Shown piece after piece: positions 8,954-16,859 of a stretch of DNA of 39,503 nucleotides. The notes under the pieces were generated by a model. That model saw only the letters and a program-made list of their open reading frames with translations. It did not search any database and had not been told where the DNA came from. A program made the position numbers and the translations under genes. The stretch's first letter is position 1. Each line of letters starts with the position of its first letter. Source of the DNA: Mucilaginibacter sp. (GTDB taxonomy: Bacteria; Bacteroidota; Bacteroidia; Sphingobacteriales; Sphingobacteriaceae); the NCBI GenBank assembly GCA_029237615.1, contig JAQNCM010000255.1, positions 1 to 39,503 of the forward strand, in the 5' to 3' direction.

Positions 8954-9892
8954 ATGCTACAAAACAGGTCGGTTTATAGTTCAATGATTAGACAGGAAGC
9001 AAAAAAACTTGGCTTTATATTTTGTGGTATCTCGCGCGCAGAATTTTTGGAAGAAGAAGCTCCAAGGCTGGAAACCTGGCTGAAAAATGGGATGCATGGT
9101 GAAATGCAGTATATGGAAAACCATTTTGACAAACGCCTGGACCCGCGCTTATTAGTTGACGGCGCAAAATCAGTTATATCCCTGGGCATTAACTATTTTA
9201 CTGATAAGGTACAGGCCGATCCCTCAAGCCCTAAAATATCTAAATATGCCTATGGAATTGATTATCACGATGTTATAAAAGAAAAGCTGAAGCAATTATT
9301 AACAGTTATCAGAGAAAAAATTGGTGAAATAAACGGCCGTGTTTTTGTAGACTCTGCACCTGTGTTAGATAAGGCCTGGGCAAAAAAATCAGGAGCTGGC
9401 TGGATAGGTAAAAACACCAACCTGATCAATAAAAAAAAAGGTTCTTTCTTTTTCCTCGCCGAACTGATCATTGATCTTGAACTGGAATATGACGTTGAGC
9501 CTTCGGCCGATCATTGCGGTACTTGCACCAGGTGCATTGATGCCTGCCCAACCGAAGCGATAGTCGCGCCCTATGTAGTAGACGGCAGCCGTTGTATCAG
9601 CTATTTAACCATTGAACTTAAAAATGAGATACCGCAGGAATTTCATGGTAAAATGGATAACTGGATGTTTGGATGTGATATTTGTCAGGATGTTTGCCCC
9701 TGGAACAAATTTTCGGTATTACATCGGCAACCGGCCTTTGATCCGCATCCAGACATGCTTAACTTAACTAAAAGTGATTGGGAAGAACTAACTGAAGAAA
9801 TATTCCAAAAGGTTTTCAAAAACTCCGCGGTAAAAAGAACAAAATTTAGCGGAATTAAAAGAAATATCTCATTTTTAAAAATTGACAATTAG
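8954..9892 (+). CDS. queG: Epoxyqueuosine reductase QueG
   Basis: Cobalamin- and iron-sulfur-dependent reductase that converts epoxyqueuosine to queuosine in tRNA, the last step of the pathway. With ATG 8954 it has 312 residues. The N-terminal half carries the [17 protein letters not shown] and [21 protein letters not shown] segments. Two ferredoxin-type clusters follow: [12 protein letters not shown] and [21 protein letters not shown] is also typical. The frame extends to a TTG at 8921 that lies inside the promoter, so that start is unlikely. ATG 8984 (302 residues) is the alternative, favoured if a leader is needed; family alignments usually include about ten residues before [10 protein letters not shown]. 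Confidence 0.95.
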   Translation: MLQNRSVYSSMIRQEAKKLGFIFCGISRAEFLEEEAPRLETWLKNGMHGEMQYMENHFDKRLDPRLLVDGAKSVISLGINYFTDKVQADPSSPKISKYAYGIDYHDVIKEKLKQLLTVIREKIGEINGRVFVDSAPVLDKAWAKKSGAGWIGKNTNLINKKKGSFFFLAELIIDLELEYDVEPSADHCGTCTRCIDACPTEAIVAPYVVDGSRCISYLTIELKNEIPQEFHGKMDNWMFGCDICQDVCPWNKFSVLHRQPAFDPHPDMLNLTKSDWEELTEEIFQKVFKNSAVKRTKFSGIKRNISFLKIDN

Positions 9893-9958
9893 ATCAGCAA
9901 TTGTATTAAGAAGCAAGAAACAGGCTAATCACTAATCGCCCGCCTCAAATCATTAACC

Positions 9959-10999
9959 TCATCCTTTTTTAAACTTATCGGCCAGCATCTTCAGCATATC
10001 TTCGTTTACCGGCTTTGCAGGTTCATCATCCTTCTTTTTGAAGGGTTTATTATCCTCCCTGATATTGTTGTTATGTTTTTGAGGCGGATACTGGTTAAAT
10101 TCTTTTTTAACTGCATTTTCAGTAGGTTTGGCCTCGGTAACTACCGGCTCCTGGGCTTTAGGTTGTGCCGGTCTTGGTTGCCGCTCAGCTATTTTTTTAG
10201 CATTCCAACGGTTATAAATCTCTTCTAACTTCCGTTTGGTATACAATGGAAAATCGCCCTGCATCATCCATGAATAATAGCTGGGTTCAATTTTAAATAC
10301 ATCTTCAACAGGCTTCCCTTTGTGCTTTCCGAAATTAAAGGTTTCCTGTCCCTGTTCGTTGTATACCATCCTGCCCGCAAAATCAACAGGTCTGCTCAGG
10401 TTGGTAAATTTATGCAGCGCTTCAATGTCATTTACCACAGGAGTTAAACGATTCCCTTTTTTATCTTCCCATTCCATGTTTTCGTACCTGGCTATCTGGG
10501 CAATCAACACCTCCATGGTAGCACGTGTATCAGCCTCAGCCGAATGCGCATTTATTATCTGCTTTTCGCAGTAAAACTGGTAAGCAGCTTTTAATGTACG
10601 CTGCTCCATCTGGTGAAAAATATTCTGAACGTCCACAAAATGGCGATTATCAAGGTCAAATAAAACATTAGCCCGTAAAAACTCTTCCATCAGCATGGGT
10701 ATATCAAATTTATTTGAATTATAACCGGCAAGGTCGCTGTTATCAATAAATGCGGCAATTAATGGTGCTAATTCTTTAAAACCAGGCTCGTCTTTTATGT
10801 GCTCATCATAGATACCATGTACCAATGACGACTCCAGCGGAATCGGTATACCGGGGTTTATCCGCCATGTTCCAACCTCTTCACTCCCATCGGGGTGCAA
10901 TTTGATAACAGATATCTCAACAATACGATCAATCCCAATATTGGTTCCTGTAGTTTCAAGATCGAAAAATGCCAACGGCCGTTTTAAATTTAATTTCAT
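9959..10999 (-). CDS. DEDDh 3'-5' exonuclease (DNA polymerase III epsilon-like)
   Basis: Probable DNA or RNA 3'-5' exonuclease. Exo I is FFDLETTG near the N-terminus, Exo II is AGYNSNKFDIPML, and Exo III is HSAEADTRA, placing it in the DEDDh class. After the nuclease domain comes a segment with FNFGKHKGKPVEDV and SYYSWMMQGDFP, resembling the DUF3820-type tail of many Bacteroidota homologues, then a Pro/Lys/Glu-rich linker. I take ATG 10999 (346 residues) as the start, because it directly precedes the first beta strand; a GTG at 11038 would add 13 unrelated residues. It converges with queG. Confidence 0.9.
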   Translation of the reverse strand: MKLNLKRPLAFFDLETTGTNIGIDRIVEISVIKLHPDGSEEVGTWRINPGIPIPLESSLVHGIYDEHIKDEPGFKELAPLIAAFIDNSDLAGYNSNKFDIPMLMEEFLRANVLFDLDNRHFVDVQNIFHQMEQRTLKAAYQFYCEKQIINAHSAEADTRATMEVLIAQIARYENMEWEDKKGNRLTPVVNDIEALHKFTNLSRPVDFAGRMVYNEQGQETFNFGKHKGKPVEDVFKIEPSYYSWMMQGDFPLYTKRKLEEIYNRWNAKKIAERQPRPAQPKAQEPVVTEAKPTENAVKKEFNQYPPQKHNNNIREDNKPFKKKDDEPAKPVNEDMLKMLADKFKKG

Positions 11000-11193
11000 C
11001 TGTACGATGTTTTGTTTGTTGTCAGGATGTAAACACACCTGGTCTTTTTAACTTTTTTTACTTCTTTTCTTTTTCGGATTGCCGGAAAAGTCTGCAAAGG
11101 TCATAAAAAGAATCAGTACTATAAATTTAAAATCTATATAAATATATTCAAATTTAATATTACTTTGATCGCGTCTTATCAACCCTGATTAAT

Positions 11194-13191
11194 ATGAGAA
11201 AAACCTTACTTATCCTTATTACTTTATTTTTACTGTCGAACCTGGTAACTGCGCAGGATTTTCCTTATGGAAATGTCGACGATCACGCATTGGAAATGAA
11301 AAAATATGACAAAGATACTTCTGCCCACGCAGTAGTAATCAATGAATATGGAACTTCCAGGATCAATTTTAACAATGATTACCGTGTAATTGTAACTTTC
11401 GAGTACCATACCAAAATTAAGTTTTTCGATAATAAAGAGTTTGAACGGGAAGGGTCCTTTGAAATACCTGTTTATAATACTGATAATAGTACTTATGAAG
11501 ATGTACAGGATCTAAAAGGTATAACTTTTTATAAGGATGATAATGGTGTAATTCAGCAAGTTGAACTTGACCCAAAAAAGATTTTTCGGGTGGTACAAAG
11601 CAAGCATTGGAATGTATTAAAGTTTGCTATGCCCGGCTTACGAAACGGCTGTGTTATAGAGGTGAGTTATAAAGTTGTATCTCCGTACCTGTTTAATTTG
11701 CATTCGTGGAATTTTCAAGCCTATATTCCAAAAATGAACTCAGTTTATGAGGTGCATATACCAGGTTTCTGGAATTATAATGCCTCGCTAAAAGGTTATT
11801 TAAAGCTGACCAAAAACGAGGCAAAAATCGAAAATAGTTGTTTTACTTTCGCCAATTCAGGATATAATAGGGGAGCATCTGCTGATTGTTCAGACTTAGT
11901 TTATGGAATTAGCAATATTCCCGCATTTGTTGCCGAGGATTATATGACATCGGAAAAAAACTTCAGGTCAGCGGTACATTTTGAGTTAACAGACGAAACG
12001 AATATTCTTAACGGAGCAAAAACGAGATTTACCAAGGAGTGGAAGGATATTGACTATCTGCTCAAAACCGATGCAACTTTTGGTTCTCAACTCAAGCGGA
12101 TTGACTTGATGAAAGACAGGATTAAACCTGTAATCATTTCAAAAAATGACCCACTTGAAAAAGCTGAGGCCATTTATGATTATATCAAGAAAACCATAAA
12201 ATGGAATAACATCAATGATTTTTCCAGCGACGATGGCATAAAAAAAGTCATGGACAATCACATTGGTAACTCGGCTGATATTAACCTGGCGCTGGTAACC
12301 GCGTTAAATGCAGGCGGAATACCCACAGAAGCCGTCTTATTATCGACGCGAGACCATGGTAATCTTAATAAGCTTTATCCCAATATAAGCGAATTTGATT
12401 ATGTTGTCGCGAAAGCTAACATCGGAGATAAAAGCTATCTTCTGGATGCTACAGATCCGTTATTGCCTTTCGGTATGCTTCCTTTAAGGTGTCTTAATGA
12501 CCAGGGAAGGGTGTTTAGTTTAAATAAGCCTTCCTATTGGATGGATTTAGCTACTCAACAGCGACAGGCCGATACTTATTCGCTTGATCTCACTTTACAG
12601 GATAATGGCAAAATGAAAGGTACCATTACAAGGTATTCTTCAGGCTATAGTGGTTACCTGAAACGAAAGGAAATAAAAAAATTCAATTCAGTTGATGAAT
12701 ATGTTGAGAATACAACAATAAAAAGGGTGAAAATACTCAAATCGGAGATCATTAACCTTGACAGCCTGGATAAGCCGCTCGGCGAAGTTTACGAAGTTGA
12801 AATGAATCTTTATGATAATATGAACCATGACCGGTTAGCTTTTACACCGTTTTTGCTCAATGCGGTCACAACTAATCCATTCAAACTTGCAGAGAGAGAT
12901 TTCCCGGTTGATTGGGGTATGCCGTCCGACGAGCGTTATATTGTAAACATTCATTTACCTGCTCAATATGCAATTGAAAATTTGCCTCAGGGGATATCCT
13001 TTGTAATGCCAAATCAAAGCGGCAGGTTCTCTACCGCTTTTGAGGGTGACCAACAAAACTTCACATTCTCTTATGTTACGCACTTCAACCAATCTGTTTA
13101 CGGACCTGAAGAATATCCCTATCTCAAAGAGCTTTATAACAAGATCATCCTTACCGAAAAAAATGAAATAGTATTTAAAAAGAAAGGATGA
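11194..13191 (+). CDS. Secreted DUF3857/transglutaminase-fold protein with degenerate active site
   Basis: A 665-residue exported protein (signal peptide MRKTLLILITLFLLSNLVTAQ): N-terminal DUF3857 beta domain (about 60-290), a transglutaminase-like core (about 310-430) and a C-terminal beta-rich region. The papain-like triad looks broken. The position normally held by catalytic Cys is S360 in IGNSADIN, and the His position reads Tyr (Y403 in EFDYVV), while the Asp is kept (D418 in LLDATDP). This suggests a binding or structural role. It overlaps the next gene by four bases (ATGA), a translational-coupling arrangement with an apparently intact paralogue. Confidence 0.88.
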   Translation: MRKTLLILITLFLLSNLVTAQDFPYGNVDDHALEMKKYDKDTSAHAVVINEYGTSRINFNNDYRVIVTFEYHTKIKFFDNKEFEREGSFEIPVYNTDNSTYEDVQDLKGITFYKDDNGVIQQVELDPKKIFRVVQSKHWNVLKFAMPGLRNGCVIEVSYKVVSPYLFNLHSWNFQAYIPKMNSVYEVHIPGFWNYNASLKGYLKLTKNEAKIENSCFTFANSGYNRGASADCSDLVYGISNIPAFVAEDYMTSEKNFRSAVHFELTDETNILNGAKTRFTKEWKDIDYLLKTDATFGSQLKRIDLMKDRIKPVIISKNDPLEKAEAIYDYIKKTIKWNNINDFSSDDGIKKVMDNHIGNSADINLALVTALNAGGIPTEAVLLSTRDHGNLNKLYPNISEFDYVVAKANIGDKSYLLDATDPLLPFGMLPLRCLNDQGRVFSLNKPSYWMDLATQQRQADTYSLDLTLQDNGKMKGTITRYSSGYSGYLKRKEIKKFNSVDEYVENTTIKRVKILKSEIINLDSLDKPLGEVYEVEMNLYDNMNHDRLAFTPFLLNAVTTNPFKLAERDFPVDWGMPSDERYIVNIHLPAQYAIENLPQGISFVMPNQSGRFSTAFEGDQQNFTFSYVTHFNQSVYGPEEYPYLKELYNKIILTEKNEIVFKKKG

Positions 13192-15107
13192 AAAACATTT
13201 TAACGGTTTCCTGCCTTTTGATGATATGTTTCGCAGCTACAGCACAAAACAGCTATCAAAATTATTATGATGCCAGTATTATTCCGAAAGAGCTGCTGCC
13301 CTATGCAAGTGCAGTGATCCGTAATGAGGAGATAAGTAACGAAGTAAAGGACCTGGATAATACAATTTATCATGTAAAAAGGGTCATTACTATCTTAAAT
13401 CAAAATGGTGATAGCAAATTAGATTTAGATGTATCTTATGATAAAATAACATCCATCAGATATATAAAAGGCCTGATTTACAACGAATACGGGAAGCCGG
13501 TAGGAAAAATTACTGAAAGAGATTTTGATGATTACGCCGAAACTGACGGTTTTTCGCTATTTATAGACGACAGGGTGAAGCATTATAAAAAAGCTGTCGC
13601 GCAATATCCTTACACTATTGAATATGAATATGAGCTTAAATCAAAACAGTCTCTTGCATTTGCTGACTGGATGCCAAATAATGAAAGTGGCGTAGCGATA
13701 GAAAAGAGCGCATACACATTTATTTGCCCGCCGGAATTTACTATGAGGTACAAGCAGTTTAATTTGCCGTCGAACGTGACTGTAGGTAAAAACAAGGATT
13801 TAATGAAAACCTACACCTGGCAAGTTACAGGAATGAAGGCCCGCCGCGATGAACCTTTTAGTTCATACCCGGAAAAGCTGGTTACCAGGGTAACCGTTGC
13901 GCCGCAGAAGTTTACTTATTATGGTGTAACCGGCTCATTTACTAGTTGGAAGGAATTGGGAAAATGGTTATACGATCAATTATTGGTACCGAGACAACAG
14001 TTGCCCCCCGAAACTATTGAACATGTCAAAGAAATAACAAAAGATATTAGCGATCCAAAGTTAAAAGCAAAAAGGATTTATGAGTATATGCAGGAAAAAA
14101 CACACTACGTAAGTGTACAGATGGGCATTGGCGGTATCCAGCCCTTTCCGGCATCGGATGTGGATAAGCAAAATTACGGAGATTGCAAGGCATTGGTTAA
14201 TTATACACAAGCATTGTTAAAGGCGGTTAACATCAATTCTTACTATTGTGTGGTAAAGTCAGGACGGAATTATAATATTGGCATGATGGACGACTTTCCA
14301 AGCATCAACCAGGGCGACCATATTATCCTGTGCATTCCATTTAAAAATGATACCACCTGGGCAGACTGTACCAGCCAGACGATACCGTTTGGATATCTGG
14401 GCAAATTTACTGATGACAGAACTGTTTTAGCTTGCACATCCGAAGGCGGGAAATTAATACATACACCCAAATACAACACCATCACAAATTTGGAAAATCG
14501 TAAAGCCAGCTTTGTAATTGATAATGATGGGGGGCTAGCCGGTTCTATGCAAACCATTTTTAAAGGTGCTGAATATGAAAACAGGGAGTATTTTATAAAT
14601 GAGTCGCAAACCAAACAGTATAAATTTTTACAAAAGCAATATCCGATAAACAACCTTACCATTGATCACCTGGATTTTAAACAGGATAAAAGCTTTGATC
14701 CGGTTACCATTGAAAACGTCAAACTGCATGCCCGCGATTACGCATCCTTATCCGACGGAAAATATTATTTCATGTTGAATGCAGGTAACCGGATTACAGA
14801 GCCGCCGAAACAGCTGCGTAACCGACAGAACGATGTCTATATTACACGCGGCCGGACCAATGAAGACGAAATAAATTATACCGTCCCTGCCGGTTATCGT
14901 TTGGAAAAAGTCCCATTAAATGTTTCTATCGAGAAGCCTTTCGGAAAATTCACAGCTACAATGTCTTTAAATGGCAATAAGTTGACCTATAAACGAAAAT
15001 TTCAGCTTATTGACGGGACTTACAACAAAGACACCTACCAGGAATTGGTTGATTTTTACCAATCAGTAGCAGATGCTGATGAGTATAGCGTTGTGTTAAT
15101 TAAATGA
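13188..15107 (+). CDS. Secreted DUF3857/transglutaminase-like protein with intact triad
   Basis: A 639-residue exported protein (signal peptide MKNILTVSCLLMICFAATAQ) with the same order as its upstream neighbour: DUF3857, transglutaminase core, C-terminal beta domain. The active-site residues are present: C333 in YGDCKAL, H378 in GDHIIL and D393 in WADCTS, so protease- or transglutaminase-like chemistry is possible. Its ATG overlaps the stop of the preceding gene, so the two products are probably made in fixed proportion and may act together. Substrate unknown; a periplasmic or outer-membrane location is inferred from the signal peptide. Confidence 0.88.
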   Translation: MKNILTVSCLLMICFAATAQNSYQNYYDASIIPKELLPYASAVIRNEEISNEVKDLDNTIYHVKRVITILNQNGDSKLDLDVSYDKITSIRYIKGLIYNEYGKPVGKITERDFDDYAETDGFSLFIDDRVKHYKKAVAQYPYTIEYEYELKSKQSLAFADWMPNNESGVAIEKSAYTFICPPEFTMRYKQFNLPSNVTVGKNKDLMKTYTWQVTGMKARRDEPFSSYPEKLVTRVTVAPQKFTYYGVTGSFTSWKELGKWLYDQLLVPRQQLPPETIEHVKEITKDISDPKLKAKRIYEYMQEKTHYVSVQMGIGGIQPFPASDVDKQNYGDCKALVNYTQALLKAVNINSYYCVVKSGRNYNIGMMDDFPSINQGDHIILCIPFKNDTTWADCTSQTIPFGYLGKFTDDRTVLACTSEGGKLIHTPKYNTITNLENRKASFVIDNDGGLAGSMQTIFKGAEYENREYFINESQTKQYKFLQKQYPINNLTIDHLDFKQDKSFDPVTIENVKLHARDYASLSDGKYYFMLNAGNRITEPPKQLRNRQNDVYITRGRTNEDEINYTVPAGYRLEKVPLNVSIEKPFGKFTATMSLNGNKLTYKRKFQLIDGTYNKDTYQELVDFYQSVADADEYSVVLIK

Positions 15108-15230
15108 TTAGCTGAAAATAATAATACCTAATATTATACCGATTATCATTATAACGTATAACAAAATTTCATTGCCGGCAAATTTTTTGTATTTCGTCCA
15201 GAAGCTGTATCTTTCTTTTTCTTCGCCCAT
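15108..15230 (-). CDS. 40-residue single-pass membrane protein
   Basis: An ORF below usual annotation size, read on the minus strand from ATG 15230 to TAA 15108. The product has a charged aromatic N-terminus (MGEEKERYSFWTKYKKFAG) and one membrane span made of LLYVIMIIGIILGIIIF. Its stop abuts the stop of the DUF3857 gene on the other strand. A TAACTTTG promoter box lies 13 bases upstream of the ATG. The amphipathic head followed by one strong hydrophobic helix, together with the promoter box, supports a real small membrane protein. I do not recognise a named family. Confidence 0.6.
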   Translation of the reverse strand: MGEEKERYSFWTKYKKFAGNEILLYVIMIIGIILGIIIFS

Positions 15231-15243
15231 GATGATAATGGCA

Positions 15244-15251
15244 CAAAGTTA
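15244..15251 (-). promoter_or_regulatory. -7 box for the 40-residue membrane protein
   Basis: Read on the minus strand, TAACTTTG matches TAnnTTTG exactly, 13 bases before ATG 15230. No TTTG -33 element is present at the usual spacing. Confidence 0.5.
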
Positions 15252-15274
15252 TTCAATTATATAGACTTTAATAT

Positions 15275-16048
15275 ATGAGAGCTACAGAGGAGAATGAAAT
15301 AAAAAAGGAGTTTCAGCTGGAGCGGCTGATCTTTTTTAGCGATGCAGTCTTCGCCATTATTATAACCATCATGATATTGGATGTTAAGCTGCCTGAGGTT
15401 GAACGCTATTCATCGGAATCTGAGGCATTAAATACGTTTCTGCACTTAATGCCTAAACTCACTGGTTATGCTGTGAGTTTTTATTCAGTAGGACGATTGT
15501 GGATAAAGCATTTACGCATATTCAGTTTCTTAAAAGACTATAACTTACAGCTAATATCCATTAATCTTATTTTTTTATTTAGTGTATCTCTTTACCCTTT
15601 TGCATTATCATTTTTATTCAATAGTGCCCATATCATGCAATACAAGTGGGGCATTTACACTTATATCGTTATTACTTATCTTTCTGGTTTTACACAAACT
15701 ATGCTGTTAGGCTACCTCATTAAAAACAAAGAGGAACTTTGCGTAAAAACAAATGAGATGGAAATTGTACTTAGATGGAAGGTAAAAAGATTTGAATATT
15801 TTGTTCTGCCTGTTATAATTATACTAATGGCCTGTACCATATATTTCAAATTCGATCTGCGAACAAGTTTATATGTAGTTCTCGGGCCTATTTTTGTTTT
15901 TAATGTAACAAAAAACATTATAATGAAAATATATTACCGGCACTATAAAGATGACAAAGTCACCTTTCTTTCCCTATTCAGAAAAAATGAAACTATTTAT
16001 CCTGCCGGTAAAAGCATTAAACATCCTGTTAAGAAAGTCGCTAAATAA
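15275..16048 (+). CDS. TMEM175-family (DUF1211) potassium channel-like membrane protein
   Basis: A 257-residue integral membrane protein of the TMEM175 family, whose bacterial members form tetrameric potassium-permeable channels. The signature is at the start: ERLIFFSDAVFAIIITIMILDVKLPE, matching the family FSDAVFAI pattern in the pore-lining first helix. Five or six hydrophobic segments follow, then a basic C-terminal tail. The start at ATG 15275 leaves a short acidic cytoplasmic head. It is convergent with the NlpC/P60 lipoprotein gene, with only 8 bases between the stops. Selectivity for potassium is inferred from the family. Confidence 0.85.
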   Translation: MRATEENEIKKEFQLERLIFFSDAVFAIIITIMILDVKLPEVERYSSESEALNTFLHLMPKLTGYAVSFYSVGRLWIKHLRIFSFLKDYNLQLISINLIFLFSVSLYPFALSFLFNSAHIMQYKWGIYTYIVITYLSGFTQTMLLGYLIKNKEELCVKTNEMEIVLRWKVKRFEYFVLPVIIILMACTIYFKFDLRTSLYVVLGPIFVFNVTKNIIMKIYYRHYKDDKVTFLSLFRKNETIYPAGKSIKHPVKKVAK

Positions 16049-16056
16049 AAAGATAA

Positions 16057-16623
16057 CTACTTGCCGGTTGATGAATTTAAGCCATCAACAATTATAGATC
16101 CGCAACGCGAAAAGTATTTGTAAGTAAAAGGATCGTGCAGTTGGGTGATCATAACTCCCTTTGTTGAACTTGCATGTACGTAATAACCGTTTAAAAGATA
16201 AACGCCTACGTGACTAAATTTCTTTCCGTCGTAATCAAAAAACACCAGATCCCCCTCTGTCAGTTCTTCTTCGTATTTGCGTTTTATAATGGTTACTTGT
16301 TGAGAAGTGGTACGTGGGATAACTATGCCATAAACCTGTTGTTCTAATAACTGGGTCAAGGCCGAACAATCCACACCGTTTTTATCAATACCGCCAAATT
16401 TATAAGGTGTGCCCATCCATTGATCTATAAAGGCATACAAACGGCCGTTTTGAATTTCATTTTTATCCACCCCCATTAGTTCGGAGTATTTTTCAGCAAT
16501 ACTTCTATCGGCTTTTACAACCTCGCCCGGCTGACCTCTTAACACTGCTCTTTTACTATGACAGGATGAAAAACAGATAATTACAGCCAATAAAATACAA
16601 TACAGGTAATTTAGTTTACTCAT
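16057..16623 (-). CDS. NlpC/P60 lipoprotein, putative peptidoglycan endopeptidase
   Basis: Cysteine peptidase expected to cut peptide bonds in peptidoglycan (gamma-D-Glu to diamino acid type). The 188-residue precursor has a lipoprotein signal with the acylated cysteine at C21 (ICFSSC). The catalytic residues of the papain-like NlpC/P60 fold are visible: C86 in NGVDCSALT, H138 in FSHVGVY and the polar H150 in YYVHAS. Size and order resemble E. coli MepS/Spr-type enzymes. Its upstream region (16624-16859) is filled by repeats. A TATTTTTG box on this strand ends 5 bases before the ATG. Confidence 0.9.
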   Translation of the reverse strand: MSKLNYLYCILLAVIICFSSCHSKRAVLRGQPGEVVKADRSIAEKYSELMGVDKNEIQNGRLYAFIDQWMGTPYKFGGIDKNGVDCSALTQLLEQQVYGIVIPRTTSQQVTIIKRKYEEELTEGDLVFFDYDGKKFSHVGVYLLNGYYVHASSTKGVMITQLHDPFTYKYFSRCGSIIVDGLNSSTGK

Positions 16624-16628
16624 ATGCC

Positions 16629-16636
16629 CAAAAATA
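16629..16636 (-). promoter_or_regulatory. Possible -7 box abutting the NlpC/P60 start
   Basis: On the minus strand TATTTTTG ends 5 bases before ATG 16623, which would give an almost leaderless mRNA. With no -33 partner it may be fortuitous. Confidence 0.3.
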
Positions 16637-16689
16637 CGGGCAAACCGGTATTAGGGTTACGTTGATATTGTTAACATATTAACATGGCT

Positions 16690-16728
16690 TTGAGTCGGAA
16701 AGTCCGGAGAGTCAGTAAAGTCCGAAAG
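16690..16728. repeat. Tandem 9-base words (AGTCCGAAA-like)
   Basis: Four consecutive units AGTCGGAA, AGTCCGGAG, AGTCAGTAA and AGTCCGAAA. An inverted-orientation relative occurs at 28508-28534 (AGTCCGAA, AGTCGGAAA on the minus strand). Confidence 0.7.
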
Positions 16729-16738
16729 AACAGACCTT

Positions 16739-16815
16739 TAATCACATTCAATTTTTGAACCGGGATTTTTGGAATTAATGGATTTCACGAATAATTGAAG
16801 GTGTGATTATATAAC
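16739..16815. repeat. Inverted-repeat element upstream of the NlpC/P60 gene
   Basis: AATCACATTCAATT at the left and the reverse complement of AATTGAAGGTGTGATT at the right pair with one 2-base bulge, enclosing an interior with the words CGGGATTTTTGG and GGATTTCACGA. It resembles dispersed intergenic repeats of Bacteroidota. Confidence 0.6.
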
Positions 16816-16859
16816 AACATCAACATTCGTAAATCGTACCTCTAAACTCGTAAATCTAA

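Noticed and set aside
11045-11104. Short minus-strand frame with a hydrophobic lead and a KKKRSKK tail, ending before the exonuclease gene
   Set aside because: Only 18 codons from its ATG, in A+T-rich divergent intergenic DNA, with no exact TAnnTTTG box; could be chance.
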